A DNA stretch of 33,953 nt from Paracoccaceae bacterium (GTDB lineage Bacteria > Pseudomonadota > Alphaproteobacteria > Rhodobacterales > Rhodobacteraceae): NCBI GenBank assembly GCA_947476475.1, contig CANJQT010000033.1:1-33953 (forward strand). Reading direction: 5' to 3'. Under the pieces are notes generated by a model, which was not told the origin of the DNA, searched no databases, and worked only from the letters and a program-made list of their open reading frames with translations. The translations under genes were made by a program, and so were the position numbers. This document shows, piece by piece, positions 1-7,848 of the stretch (positions within the stretch are counted from its first letter, which is position 1; each line of letters opens with the position of its first letter).

Positions 1-803
1 GCAAACACCGGCTTTTCCTTCGCCACGAACGCCCGGTAGGCACGTTCAAAATCTTTCGTCTGCATGCAGATCGCCTGCGCCTGTGCTTCCGCCTCGATCG
101 CCTGATCAAGGCTCATGTTCCATTCCTGGTTCAACTGGGTCTTTGTGATCCCATGCGCGAAGGTCGGCCCCACTGCAAGGCGGCGCGCCAACGCCATAGC
201 CTCATTCACTAAGACATCCGGTGCGTGAATTGCGTTCCAGAAGCCCCATTCGCGGCCCTCTTCGGCAGTCATTACCCGACCGGTGTAAAGCAGTTCCGCC
301 GCACGGCCCTGGCCAATGATCCGGGGCAACATGGCGCAGGCTCCCATATCGCAGCCGGCCAGGCCCACACGGGTAAACAGGAAGGCGCACTTTGCCTGCG
401 CTGTCGCCAGCCGAAGGTCGGCGGCCATTGCAATGATCGCACCGGCACCCACCGCCACACCGTCGACCGCGGCGATGATCGGCTTGCCGCAATTCAGCAT
501 CGCCTTGACCAGATCGCCGGTCATCCGCGTAAAGGCCAGAAGGTCTTTCATCGGCAGGCCGATCAACGGGCCGATGATCTCATGCACATCGCCGCCCGAA
601 CAGAAATTCCCGCCATTCGAGGCAAAAACCACCACATCCACATCCTCGGCACAAGGCAAGGCACGAAACATGTCGCGCAATTCGGCGTAACTTTCAAAGG
701 TTAGCGGGTTTTTCCGTTCGGGACGGTTCAGGCGCACCACGGCCACCCCGTCTGCAACCTCCAACAGGAAATGCACTGGCTGCAAGCCCACTATCTTGCT
801 CAT
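1..803 (-). CDS. Enoyl-CoA hydratase/isomerase (crotonase) family protein, 3' end cut off by window edge
   Basis: Translating the minus strand from ATG at 803 gives an uninterrupted crotonase-family protein of at least 267 residues that runs off the left edge. Family hallmarks are visible: the first oxyanion-hole segment [10 protein letters not shown], the second segment [20 protein letters not shown], and the GLAGCDMGA stretch where hydratases carry an acidic catalytic residue. The start codon overlaps the stop of the upstream MarR gene as ATGA, so the two are probably translationally coupled. By family it would hydrate an enoyl-CoA or act on a related CoA thioester. In this operon I infer a role in beta-oxidation-like steps after dearomatisation of an aryl-CoA. 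The usual family length is about 260 residues, so little is missing. The substrate cannot be read from the sequence. Confidence 0.9.
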   Translation of the reverse strand, partial: MSKIVGLQPVHFLLEVADGVAVVRLNRPERKNPLTFESYAELRDMFRALPCAEDVDVVVFASNGGNFCSGGDVHEIIGPLIGLPMKDLLAFTRMTGDLVKAMLNCGKPIIAAVDGVAVGAGAIIAMAADLRLATAQAKCAFLFTRVGLAGCDMGACAMLPRIIGQGRAAELLYTGRVMTAEEGREWGFWNAIHAPDVLVNEAMALARRLAVGPTFAHGITKTQLNQEWNMSLDQAIEAEAQAQAICMQTKDFERAYRAFVAKEKPVF

Positions 804-1231
804 GTTTTCCCCATCCGCTTCAATATCTCGGTCAACCGTTCGATATCCGCCTCAGACAGATCACCAAACAGACTGTCCACCTCGGCCTCATGGCCACGGG
901 CCAGCAACTCGAACTGCATGAGCCCCTCTGGGGTCAGCGCAACAAACACCGTGCGCCGATCGCTCTCGGACGGCGTACGCCGCACAAGCCCATCTTTTTC
1001 AAGCCTATCCACCACAGCAGTCGCATTGCCGTTCGAAACCAGAAGCATCCGGCTCAGTTCGCTCATCGTGACGCCCTCGCGGCGGCGATAGAGCGCGGCA
1101 AGTACATCGAAGCGCGGCAGGGTCGTGCCATGGGACACGCGCAGATAGTCGCGCAGATGGTTTTCGCTGGCGCGCACCACGCCCAGCAAGCGGATCCACA
1201 GTTTCAGGCGGCGCTTGGAAAGATCACTCAC
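800..1231 (-). CDS. MarR-family transcriptional regulator
   Basis: This is a winged-helix regulator of 143 residues when started at GTG 1231. The frame is open further upstream, but that part lies inside the SDR gene. The GTG overlaps the SDR stop as GTGA, which makes it the likely start. The protein has the MarR layout: an N-terminal dimerisation helix, a helix-turn-helix ([21 protein letters not shown]), a wing with the signature [15 protein letters not shown], and a C-terminal helix. MarR proteins are usually dimeric repressors released by phenolic or aryl-CoA ligands. It is embedded in an aromatic-catabolism operon, so I infer that it controls that operon, probably through the palindrome at 4301-4316. 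Confidence 0.9.
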   Translation of the reverse strand: MSDLSKRRLKLWIRLLGVVRASENHLRDYLRVSHGTTLPRFDVLAALYRRREGVTMSELSRMLLVSNGNATAVVDRLEKDGLVRRTPSESDRRTVFVALTPEGLMQFELLARGHEAEVDSLFGDLSEADIERLTEILKRMGKT

Positions 1232-1968
1232 AGTTCGCCCCCCGCAATGGTGATCGCCTGACCGTTGATCCCCTCTGACCCGGGTCCGCACAGCCAAAGT
1301 GCGGCGGCGGTGACTTCGGCCGGCTGGATCAGCCGCCCCTGCGGGTTCATCGCCTCGAGTGCTGCCTTGGCCTGATCAAGGCTCCGGCCGGTCTTTTCCG
1401 CAATCACTTCGATCGAATGGTCGGTCATCGGCGTATCCAGAAAGCCGGGGCAAAGCGCATTCACCGTGATCGGCTTTCGCGCAATCTCCAGCGCAAGCGA
1501 CCGGGTCAGTCCGATCACCCCATGTTTGGCCGCCGCATAAGGCGCGACTTTCGCGTAACCCTTCAGTCCCGCAGTGGAGGCAACCGAAATGAGCCGCCCC
1601 CAGCCCGTCATCCGCACCAGCCCTTCACGCAGCGTCAGGAACACGCCAGTCAAGTTGACAGCGATCATCGCATTCCATTGATCAAGCGTCGTTTTTGCCA
1701 TCACGCCACTGTCGGCTGCCCCCGCGTTGGCGATAACGATGTCACATGGGCCCGCCTCGTCGAACATCCGTTTGACGGATGCCTCTTCGGTTACATCCGC
1801 CTGCACGGATCGGATACCCGCGGCCTTAACCTCAACCGCCTGCAATGCAGCAAGACGCCGCCCGGTAATCACGACTTCGGCCCCGGCCGCCGCGAAGCCA
1901 AGCGCGAGGTTTTCCCCCGCCCCCGATCCGCCGCCAGTGATCAGCACCCGCTTGCCTGCAAGGCTCAT
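1228..1968 (-). CDS. Short-chain dehydrogenase/reductase (SDR), probable 3-hydroxyacyl-CoA dehydrogenase type
   Basis: This is a 246-residue classical SDR. It has the nucleotide-binding TGGGSGAG near residues 11-18, NAG at 81-83, a catalytic serine in the SVAST segment (about 128-131), and the YxxxK pair Tyr144/Lys148. The C-terminal [11 protein letters not shown] tail is typical of the family. Classical SDRs of this length are NAD(P)-dependent alcohol/ketone oxidoreductases. The start ATG overlaps the upstream fusion gene's stop as ATGA, and the stop overlaps the MarR start, so three genes are chained by overlaps. From context I infer oxidation of a hydroxyacyl-CoA or alicyclic alcohol intermediate. 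The sequence alone does not settle the substrate. Confidence 0.9.
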   Translation of the reverse strand: MSLAGKRVLITGGGSGAGENLALGFAAAGAEVVITGRRLAALQAVEVKAAGIRSVQADVTEEASVKRMFDEAGPCDIVIANAGAADSGVMAKTTLDQWNAMIAVNLTGVFLTLREGLVRMTGWGRLISVASTAGLKGYAKVAPYAAAKHGVIGLTRSLALEIARKPITVNALCPGFLDTPMTDHSIEVIAEKTGRSLDQAKAALEAMNPQGRLIQPAEVTAAALWLCGPGSEGINGQAITIAGGEL

Positions 1969-4250
1969 ACCCGTATCACCTCCTGCGCCCGCTCCCTCAG
2001 CCTGCGCGCCTGATCGCGCCCGGCTTCATAGGGAAGCGGCCATTCGGTGCCAGCATCACCCAACTGAATTGCCGCATGCAACGTCCAATAAGGATCGGCC
2101 AGATGCGGCCGCGCAAGACAGACCAGATCGGCCCGCCCGGCAAGCAGGATACCATTCACCTGATCGGCTTCGGTGATATTGCCGACCGCCATGGTGGCCA
2201 GCCCCGCCTCGTTCCGGATCCGGTCACTGAACGGGGTCTGGAACATGCGCCCATAGACGGGCCGCGCCTCGGTCGATGTCTGGCCCGCAGACACGTCGAT
2301 GATATCAGCCCCGGCGGTGGCGAACTGCCGCGCAATCTCGACCGCTTCTGACGGCGTCACCCCGTCATCCCCCACCCAGTCACTAGCAGAGATCCTAACC
2401 GACATCGGCTTTTCCTGCGGCCATGCGGCGCGCATCGCCGCAAATACCTCCAGCGGATAGCGCATCCGGTTTTCCAGCACCCCTCCGTAATCATCTGCAC
2501 GGATGTTCGACTTCGGGCTGATGAAGCTAGAAATCAAATAGCCGTGTGCCGCGTGCAATTCGACCATGTCGAAGCCTGCGTGCGCGGCACGCCGGGTGGC
2601 CGCGACGAATTCGTCCCGCACCCGGTCCATGTCTGCACGGTCCATTGCCCTAGGCACCTGATTGGCCGCCGACCACGGCAGGCCTGAGGCGCTCATGACC
2701 GGCCAGTTGCCTGACCTGAGCGGCGCATCGCCGTCTTCCCATCCCAGTTGGGTCGATCCCTTGCGCCCCGCATGGCCAATCTGGCAGCAGATCTTCGCGC
2801 GCGTTTCGGTATGAACGAAATCCGCCAGCCGCTTCCAGGCCACCTCATGCGCATCGTCATAAAGGCCGGGGCAACCGGGGCTGATCCGCCCCTCTGCTGA
2901 CACGCAAGTCATTTCCGTATAAACCAGCCCCGCACCGCCCTTGGCGCGTTCGGCGTAATGAACAAAATGCCAGTCGGTCGGGCACCCATCCACGGCCTTG
3001 TATTGCGCCATAGGCGACACGACCACCCGGTTTTCAAGCCGCATGTCGCGCAACTGGAAGGGCGCAAACATCGGTGCCCGGCCAGCCTGGCCGCCCGCCT
3101 GCGCCTGAAACCAATCTTCAGCCTCACGCAGCCACTTCGGGTCACGCAACCGCAGGTTTTCATGTGAAATCCGCTGGCTGCGCGTCAGCAGCGAATAGGC
3201 GAACTGCAAGGGCGGCATGTCAAGGTAGCGTTCCACCTCTTCGAACCATTCCAGCGAATTGCGCGCAGCGGACTGCAGCCGCAGAACCTCGACCCGGCGT
3301 TCGTCCTGATACCGTTCAAAAGCGCCCTTAAGCGTCGGTTCGGAATGAAGATACTCGGCCAATGCAATCGCGCTGTCGAAGGCTAACCGCGAGCCGGATC
3401 CTATGGAAAAATGCCCCGTTGCCGCAGCATCGCCCATCAGAACCACGTTTTCATGATACCATTGATCGCAGATTACCCGCGGAAACTGCATCCAGACCGC
3501 CGAACCGCGCAGATGGGTAGCATTCGACATAAGCGCATGGCCTCCCAAATGGGCGGCAAAGATCCGCTCGCAGGTGGCGATCGTCTCTTCCTTCGACATA
3601 TGTTCAAAGCCCCAGCGGTCCCAGGTATCGGGCAGGCATTCGACGATGAAAGTCGCGGTCTTGTCATCGAACTGATAGACGTGGGCCCAGACCCAGCCAT
3701 GCTCAGTCTTTTCAAAGATGAAGGTGAAGGCGTCGTTGAATTTCTGATGTGTACCCAGCCACACGAACTTGCATTTGCGGGTGTCGATGTCGGGACGGAA
3801 ATGATCGGCATACTCGCGCCGGACCAGCGAATTGATCCCGTCGGCTGCAACCACCAGATCATACTCACGCCGGTACTCCTCGGCAGATCGGAATTCCGTT
3901 TCAAACCGCAGATCGACGCCAAGTTCGCGCGCCCGCGCCTGCAACAGTACCAACATCGCCTTGCGGCCGATCCCGGCAAACCCATGCCCGCCCGACACGG
4001 TGCGCTGGCCGCCATGCACAACAGCGATGTCGTCCCAATATGCAAACTGACCACGGATCGCCTCGGTCGACACCGGATCGTTCTTTTGCATCCGCCCCAA
4101 CGCATCGTCCGACAGTACCACACCCCAGCCGAACGTGTCGTTGGCGCGGTTGCGTTCAAGCACAGTCACCTCGTGGGATGGATCACGGAGTTTCATCGAA
4201 ATGGCGAAGTAAAGGCCCGCCGGACCACCGCCAAGGCAAAGAATCTTCAT
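1965..4250 (-). CDS. Bifunctional flavin monooxygenase / old yellow enzyme fusion (2-aminobenzoyl-CoA monooxygenase/reductase or salicylyl-CoA 5-hydroxylase type)
   Basis: This 761-residue protein has two flavin domains. Residues 1 to about 380 form a PHBH-type FAD monooxygenase with GGGPAG (7-12), the DG motif ADGINS (137-141) and the GD motif LMGDAA (271-276). Residues from about 393 to the end form an old-yellow-enzyme NADH:flavin oxidoreductase with QIGHAGRKG (490-498), the paired histidines in HAAHGY (His566, His569) and the DDYGG..NR segment (about 587-595). This architecture is known from 2-aminobenzoyl-CoA monooxygenase/reductase of Azoarcus evansii, where one domain hydroxylates and the other reduces the aryl-CoA ring. 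It is also annotated as salicylyl-CoA 5-hydroxylase/oxidoreductase. It is the first gene of the minus-strand operon. The beta-oxidation-like neighbours favour the dearomatising role. Anthranilate versus salicylate is undecided. Confidence 0.92.
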   Translation of the reverse strand: MKILCLGGGPAGLYFAISMKLRDPSHEVTVLERNRANDTFGWGVVLSDDALGRMQKNDPVSTEAIRGQFAYWDDIAVVHGGQRTVSGGHGFAGIGRKAMLVLLQARARELGVDLRFETEFRSAEEYRREYDLVVAADGINSLVRREYADHFRPDIDTRKCKFVWLGTHQKFNDAFTFIFEKTEHGWVWAHVYQFDDKTATFIVECLPDTWDRWGFEHMSKEETIATCERIFAAHLGGHALMSNATHLRGSAVWMQFPRVICDQWYHENVVLMGDAAATGHFSIGSGSRLAFDSAIALAEYLHSEPTLKGAFERYQDERRVEVLRLQSAARNSLEWFEEVERYLDMPPLQFAYSLLTRSQRISHENLRLRDPKWLREAEDWFQAQAGGQAGRAPMFAPFQLRDMRLENRVVVSPMAQYKAVDGCPTDWHFVHYAERAKGGAGLVYTEMTCVSAEGRISPGCPGLYDDAHEVAWKRLADFVHTETRAKICCQIGHAGRKGSTQLGWEDGDAPLRSGNWPVMSASGLPWSAANQVPRAMDRADMDRVRDEFVAATRRAAHAGFDMVELHAAHGYLISSFISPKSNIRADDYGGVLENRMRYPLEVFAAMRAAWPQEKPMSVRISASDWVGDDGVTPSEAVEIARQFATAGADIIDVSAGQTSTEARPVYGRMFQTPFSDRIRNEAGLATMAVGNITEADQVNGILLAGRADLVCLARPHLADPYWTLHAAIQLGDAGTEWPLPYEAGRDQARRLRERAQEVIRV

Positions 4251-4300
4251 CGAACCCTCCCGATCCGTCGTTGGTCAAACCCTGCCACCCGGTCGATATT

Positions 4301-4335
4301 ATTTCAAGCTTGAAATTTCCTACTTGAAATTTTCC
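4301..4335. promoter_or_regulatory. Candidate MarR operator in the divergent promoter region
   Basis: ATTTCAAGCTTGAAAT at 4301-4316 is a perfect 16-bp palindrome. Its right half continues as CTTGAAATTTCC (4309-4320) and recurs almost exactly as CTTGAAATTTTCC at 4323-4335, so TTGAAAT is repeated 14 bp apart. The block is strikingly AT-rich for this GC-rich window. It lies in the only space between the minus-strand operon and the divergent dehydrogenase gene. MarR dimers commonly bind such 16-20 bp palindromes. The assignment to the MarR protein at 800-1231 is inference from position. Confidence 0.6.
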
Positions 4336-4375
4336 TGACATGACGGATGATCCCGCGAAAGCAGGAGGTAGCGGA

Positions 4376-5497
4376 ATGGAACGGATTGCCGTTGTCGGCC
4401 TGGGGGCCATGGGGATCGGCATCGCACAGGTCTATGCCCAAGCTGGGTTTCGGGTCGTGGCCACAGATGCTGACCAGACGACACGCGAAAGCGCCTTGGC
4501 GCGCCTGCGCGCAGCCCTTCAGCAGCGCGTTGCCACCGGAAAGCTGACCGAAGCCACACTGGAAGAAACCCTTGCACGTCTAACGATCGTCGAAAAGCCA
4601 GAACGCATCAGCGACGCCGATCTGATCATCGAGGCAGTGGTCGAAGATCTGGCCATAAAGCAGGATCTGTTCCGCCAGATCGAACGGCATTCCGGGCCAG
4701 AAACCATCCTTGCGACCAACACTTCGGCTCTGCCGGTTGGTGCGCTGGCCGAAGGCCTGACCCGGCCAGAACGACTGCTGGGTCTGCATTTTTTCAACCC
4801 CGCCCCAGTGATGAAACTGGTGGAACTGGTGGCCCACAAGGGCACGGCAGCCGACGCCTTGACGCGCGCCCGCGCCCTGACCGAGCGGGCGGGAAAAGTG
4901 GTCATCCAATGCGCCGACCGACCAGGGTTTATCGTCAACCGCTGCGCCCGCCCCTTTTACGGCGAGGCGCTGGCGATGCTGGAGGAAGGGCGCAGCGCAT
5001 CGGACATTGACGCCGCGATGCTGGCGGCAGGCTACCGGATGGGACCCTTCAGCCTGATCGACCTGATCGGGGCCGACATAAATCTGGCGGCGACCGAGGG
5101 GCTGGCCTGCGCCATGGGCCGTCATCCGCGCTACCACGTTTTTCAGTCCCTGAAGGATCAGGTTGCGCGGGGGCATCTTGGCCGGAAGTCCGGGCGCGGC
5201 TTTCTGTTCCCCCATGCCCCCGGCGCGACCCCGGCCGACGCGTCGGCGATACAGCTTCGGATCGAGGCGATGCTGGCCAATGAGGCAGCAAGCCTTCTGG
5301 CCGAAGGGGCGGCACGGGCTGACGACATCGACGCTGCAATGAAGCTGGGCCTGAATTTCCCGCGCGGCCCGTTCGAAAGTGCGCGCCTTTTGGGAAAAGA
5401 CGCGATCATCGCGGAACTGGCACGACTGAAGACCGCGGCCCCACCCGCGCTGGCAGGCCGCTATCAGGCTGAACCTGCGTTGTTAGACCTGCTCTAG
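4376..5497 (+). CDS. 3-hydroxyacyl-CoA dehydrogenase (NAD-dependent, HCDH family)
   Basis: The start is set at ATG 4376, six bases after an AGGAGGT ribosome-binding site at 4363-4369. An in-frame codon at 4340 lacks such a site. The product is 373 residues. The N-terminal Rossmann domain has GLGAMG (8-13), the TNTSALP segment (114-120) and the catalytic dyad His138 (GLHFFNPAP) with Glu150. The linker DRPGFIVNR (181-189) leads into one full 3HCDH helical domain and a second C-terminal one, as in PaaH-like enzymes. It should oxidise 3-hydroxyacyl-CoA to 3-ketoacyl-CoA with NAD+. It is divergent from the aryl-CoA operon and shares its 125-bp control region, so I infer co-regulation and a role in the same pathway. 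Confidence 0.93.
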   Translation: MERIAVVGLGAMGIGIAQVYAQAGFRVVATDADQTTRESALARLRAALQQRVATGKLTEATLEETLARLTIVEKPERISDADLIIEAVVEDLAIKQDLFRQIERHSGPETILATNTSALPVGALAEGLTRPERLLGLHFFNPAPVMKLVELVAHKGTAADALTRARALTERAGKVVIQCADRPGFIVNRCARPFYGEALAMLEEGRSASDIDAAMLAAGYRMGPFSLIDLIGADINLAATEGLACAMGRHPRYHVFQSLKDQVARGHLGRKSGRGFLFPHAPGATPADASAIQLRIEAMLANEAASLLAEGAARADDIDAAMKLGLNFPRGPFESARLLGKDAIIAELARLKTAAPPALAGRYQAEPALLDLL

Positions 5498-5571
5498 GGG
5501 GGTCCGTCGCCTGCGCATACGCCCTCGGGGATGATTTCGCCGTAATAAATGCGAAGGCCCCGGCGGGACTT

Positions 5572-6114
5572 TCAGGCCGCAAGCCTTTTGCCAAGCCGAG
5601 GCAGCTTGGCGCGTTTCATCAGGCTGCGCAGGTCAATGGCTTGCCCAGAAAGCCGTGCCGCCTCGGCACGCACCGTTTCGCATATTGTCGCGATCTGGTC
5701 GGGGGCGCGGTCGCAAAGCGACATCATGAACTGATCCGGGTCCATCCTGTTCAGACCCTCTTCCTGCAGGCTTTGACGCGGGAAATCGGCGGCGTTGAAG
5801 GTGACGATCAGATCGGCCCCGCCGGCAATGGCCGCCGCCAACACATGCAGATCATTTGGATCGGGCAGCCAAAGGCGATTTTGCAGGGATGGCGGCGGCA
5901 AGACCGCACCCTTTGGAAAGGCCACCCTCAGCGCGGCGATCTCTCCCCGGGCGACGACTTCGGCCCCGGCACCAAGTTTGACTGTGGCGCGCGCCCATTC
6001 CTCAAGGATCCTGTCTGACCAAAGCGGCTGAAAAAGCCCTGCTTTTGCCGCGCCGATCAGGATTTCACGCAGGACCGTGGGGTAAAGAACGCAGGCATCC
6101 AGAAGAACCTTCAT
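5572..6114 (-). CDS. PIN-domain protein (probable ribonuclease fold)
   Basis: The protein is 180 residues from ATG 6114. That start overlaps the methyltransferase stop as TGATG, so an upstream TTG is less likely. The PIN fold is suggested by LLDACVLYP with Asp6, ILEEW with Glu38/39, LPDPNDLHVLAAAI with Asp85 and Asp88, and TFNAADFP with Asp110. These acidic residues would form the metal site. PIN proteins are often VapC-like RNases, and this length matches the longer PIN_3-type members. No antitoxin-like small gene lies next to it. Its only tight neighbour is the upstream RlmI-type methyltransferase. The C-terminal 50 residues are basic. A toxin role is possible but not supported by a visible partner. 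Confidence 0.8.
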   Translation of the reverse strand: MKVLLDACVLYPTVLREILIGAAKAGLFQPLWSDRILEEWARATVKLGAGAEVVARGEIAALRVAFPKGAVLPPPSLQNRLWLPDPNDLHVLAAAIAGGADLIVTFNAADFPRQSLQEEGLNRMDPDQFMMSLCDRAPDQIATICETVRAEAARLSGQAIDLRSLMKRAKLPRLGKRLAA

Positions 6115-7313
6115 CAATCAAGCCGAAAGAACAGCGCCTTGAGATATGCGCTTTCGGCCAGCTGCGGCAGCATTGGGTGATCTGGGCCCGCATGTCCTGT
6201 ATGGATCAGCTGACCTCGCCGGCCACCACGGCCGATACCGCGCGCCGACGCATTGCGGAAGTGGCTCAGGTCAGCCGCGTGCGAACAAGAGCAAAGCCCC
6301 AGATAGCCACCCGGCGCCACCAATGCCGCTGCGTACTTCGCCACCCGTTCATAGGCGCGCAGGCCGGCTTCAAGCGCGGTCTTCGACGGGGCAAAGGCAG
6401 GGGGGTCGCAGATCACCAGATCGAACGTCACGCCTTCCTCGGCCAATGCCTCCATCACTGCAAAGGCATCACCTTGCCGCGTCTCGAACTGCGTGCCAAA
6501 ACCGGACGCCACCGCCCCTTTTTCCGCAAGCACGAGTGCTGCGGCAGAACTGTCGACTGCCAGTGCGCTTCGTGCGCCCCCGGCAAGGGCCGCCAAGGCA
6601 AAGCCACCCACATGCGAGAAGACATCCAGAACGCGCGCACCCTTTGCCAACCTGCGCGCAAAATGATGATTGTCGCGCTGATCAAAGAACAGCCCGGTCT
6701 TCTGCCCGCCCATTACATCGGCCAGATAGGTCGCACCATTCATCTGTACCGGCACCGGCCCATCAATCTTGCCCCTCAGAACCAGCGTTTCCTCGGACAG
6801 CCCCTCAAGGCCACGCGACCGCCCGGTTGCGTTCTTGACGATGACGCTCACCCCCGTCACTTCCACCAGTGCCGCCGCGAGTGACTCGATATGGTGTTCC
6901 GCCCAGGCGGCATTCGGTTGGATCACCGCCACATCGCCGAACCGATCGATGATGACCCCGGGCAGCCCGTCGGCCTCTGCATGGGCCAGGCGGTAGAAAG
7001 GCGCATCATAAAGCCGCTCACGCAGGGACAGCGCCCGGGTCAGGCGCGCCGCGAACCAGTCCTTGTCGATCACCGCCGCCGGATCCCGATCCAGCATGCG
7101 CGCGATGATCTTCGACTTCGGATTGAACGTCACCAGCCCAAGCGGGCGCCTCAGGTCATCCTCCAGCACCGCCAGACTTCCGGGCTCCAGCGCCATCGTC
7201 CGCCGGTCTGTCACCAGTTCGTCCGCATAGACCCAGGGAAAGCCGTGCCGGATCGCCCGGGCTTCTGCCTTCGGGCGCAACCTTATGACTGGACGTTGGA
7301 TGGGGTCGGTCAT
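6114..7313 (-). CDS. rlmI: Class I rRNA (cytosine-C5) methyltransferase, RlmI-like
   Basis: The 399-residue protein has an N-terminal PUA-like RNA-binding domain (about 10-85) and a Rossmann SAM domain. Visible motifs are GLFFDQRDN (207-215), the SAM-binding DVFSHVGGFAL (230-240), CDPPAFAPSK (302-311) and CSCSHAADLSHF (341-352), which fits the cysteine-bearing RlmI/RlmL-K-type C5-cytosine methyltransferase family. E. coli RlmI (about 396 residues) methylates C1962 of 23S rRNA using SAM. The same target here is inferred. The start ATG at 7313 is preceded by a GAGAGG-type ribosome-binding site. Its stop overlaps the start of the PIN gene. The stretch near 355-365 is unusually Arg/Gly rich. Confidence 0.88.
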   Translation of the reverse strand: MTDPIQRPVIRLRPKAEARAIRHGFPWVYADELVTDRRTMALEPGSLAVLEDDLRRPLGLVTFNPKSKIIARMLDRDPAAVIDKDWFAARLTRALSLRERLYDAPFYRLAHAEADGLPGVIIDRFGDVAVIQPNAAWAEHHIESLAAALVEVTGVSVIVKNATGRSRGLEGLSEETLVLRGKIDGPVPVQMNGATYLADVMGGQKTGLFFDQRDNHHFARRLAKGARVLDVFSHVGGFALAALAGGARSALAVDSSAAALVLAEKGAVASGFGTQFETRQGDAFAVMEALAEEGVTFDLVICDPPAFAPSKTALEAGLRAYERVAKYAAALVAPGGYLGLCSCSHAADLSHFRNASARGIGRGGRRGQLIHTGHAGPDHPMLPQLAESAYLKALFFRLD

Positions 7314-7490
7314 CGGAGCCTCTCGGTGTTTTCGCAGACACCTCTAGGTCACCGCCCCCCCCAAACGCAACCCAATCCGTATCAATGCGTCGCCCCAACT
7401 GATCCAAGGGGCGGGATCAACCCTCTGTGCTGCTCGCCTAAAGAGAATAGGCCTGCGCACGGTTCGGCGCGGTTCCAGCTTCACTGTGCA

Positions 7491-7598
7491 TCACGATTGC
7501 CTGGTCGGGTCACCCTTTGACGGTCCCGACTGGCTGGCGGCGGCCAATATAACGCCTACAAAGCCCGTAGCCGCGGCAAACAGAATCGGTTTCGACAT
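7491..7598 (-). CDS. Small hydrophobic peptide, 35 residues, function unknown
   Basis: On the minus strand an ATG at 7598 follows AGGAGAG (7603-7609) at ideal spacing and opens 35 codons ending in TGA at 7491. The peptide starts MSKP, has a hydrophobic stretch at about residues 5-21 (ILFAAATGFVGVILAAA), and ends in a polar tail with Ser, Gly, Lys and Asp. It could be a single-span membrane peptide or a cleaved signal-like peptide. It is not a family I recognise. Support rests on the ribosome-binding site and the hydrophobic pattern. Nothing coupled to it is visible. Confidence 0.45.
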   Translation of the reverse strand: MSKPILFAAATGFVGVILAAASQSGPSKGDPTRQS

Positions 7599-7783
7599 GT
7601 TGCTCTCCTGTCCGTATATTGCGGGTGGTGTTCACATCGAATTCGGGTTCAAGTTTGTCGGCTATGCTTCGTCTCCCTGTCTTGCCATCCATCGGTGTTG
7701 ATGTTGGCTACCTCCCTTCGCGCAAGGCAGCAAGGCGGTTGACTTAAGGGGACGCACCAGTCGCGCAGCTGGAACGGACGTCA

Positions 7784-7812
7784 TTGTTAGCGCTAACTCG
7801 ACATGCTATAAA
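7784..7812 (+). promoter_or_regulatory. edd promoter overlapped by a LacI-type operator
   Basis: TTGTTA (7784-7789) and TATAAA (7807-7812) are separated by 17 bases and make a good sigma-70-type promoter about 37 bases before the edd start. The perfect palindrome GTTAGCGCTAAC (7786-7797) covers most of the -35 box and the start of the spacer. TTAGCGCTAA-like palindromes with a central CG are typical of LacI-family sugar regulators, so repression relieved by a sugar acid is a reasonable inference. No LacI gene is in the window. Confidence 0.7.
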
Positions 7813-7848
7813 CACCCCGGCCTGCAATGAGCGAAAGACAGTGAGACC

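Larger units (their letters stand above)
7314..7848. other. 535-bp intergenic stretch between rlmI and edd
   Basis: It holds one credible small ORF (7491-7598, minus) and the edd promoter/operator (7784-7812), described separately. CGCCCC at 7391-7396 pairs with GGGGCG at 7408-7413 around an 11-base loop, without a T-run, so it is at best a weak terminator. I see no other gene, tRNA or repeat here. Confidence 0.6.

Noticed and set aside
5572-6114. A VapBC-type toxin-antitoxin pair
   Set aside because: No small antitoxin-like gene lies on either side of the PIN gene. Its tight partner is an rRNA methyltransferase.
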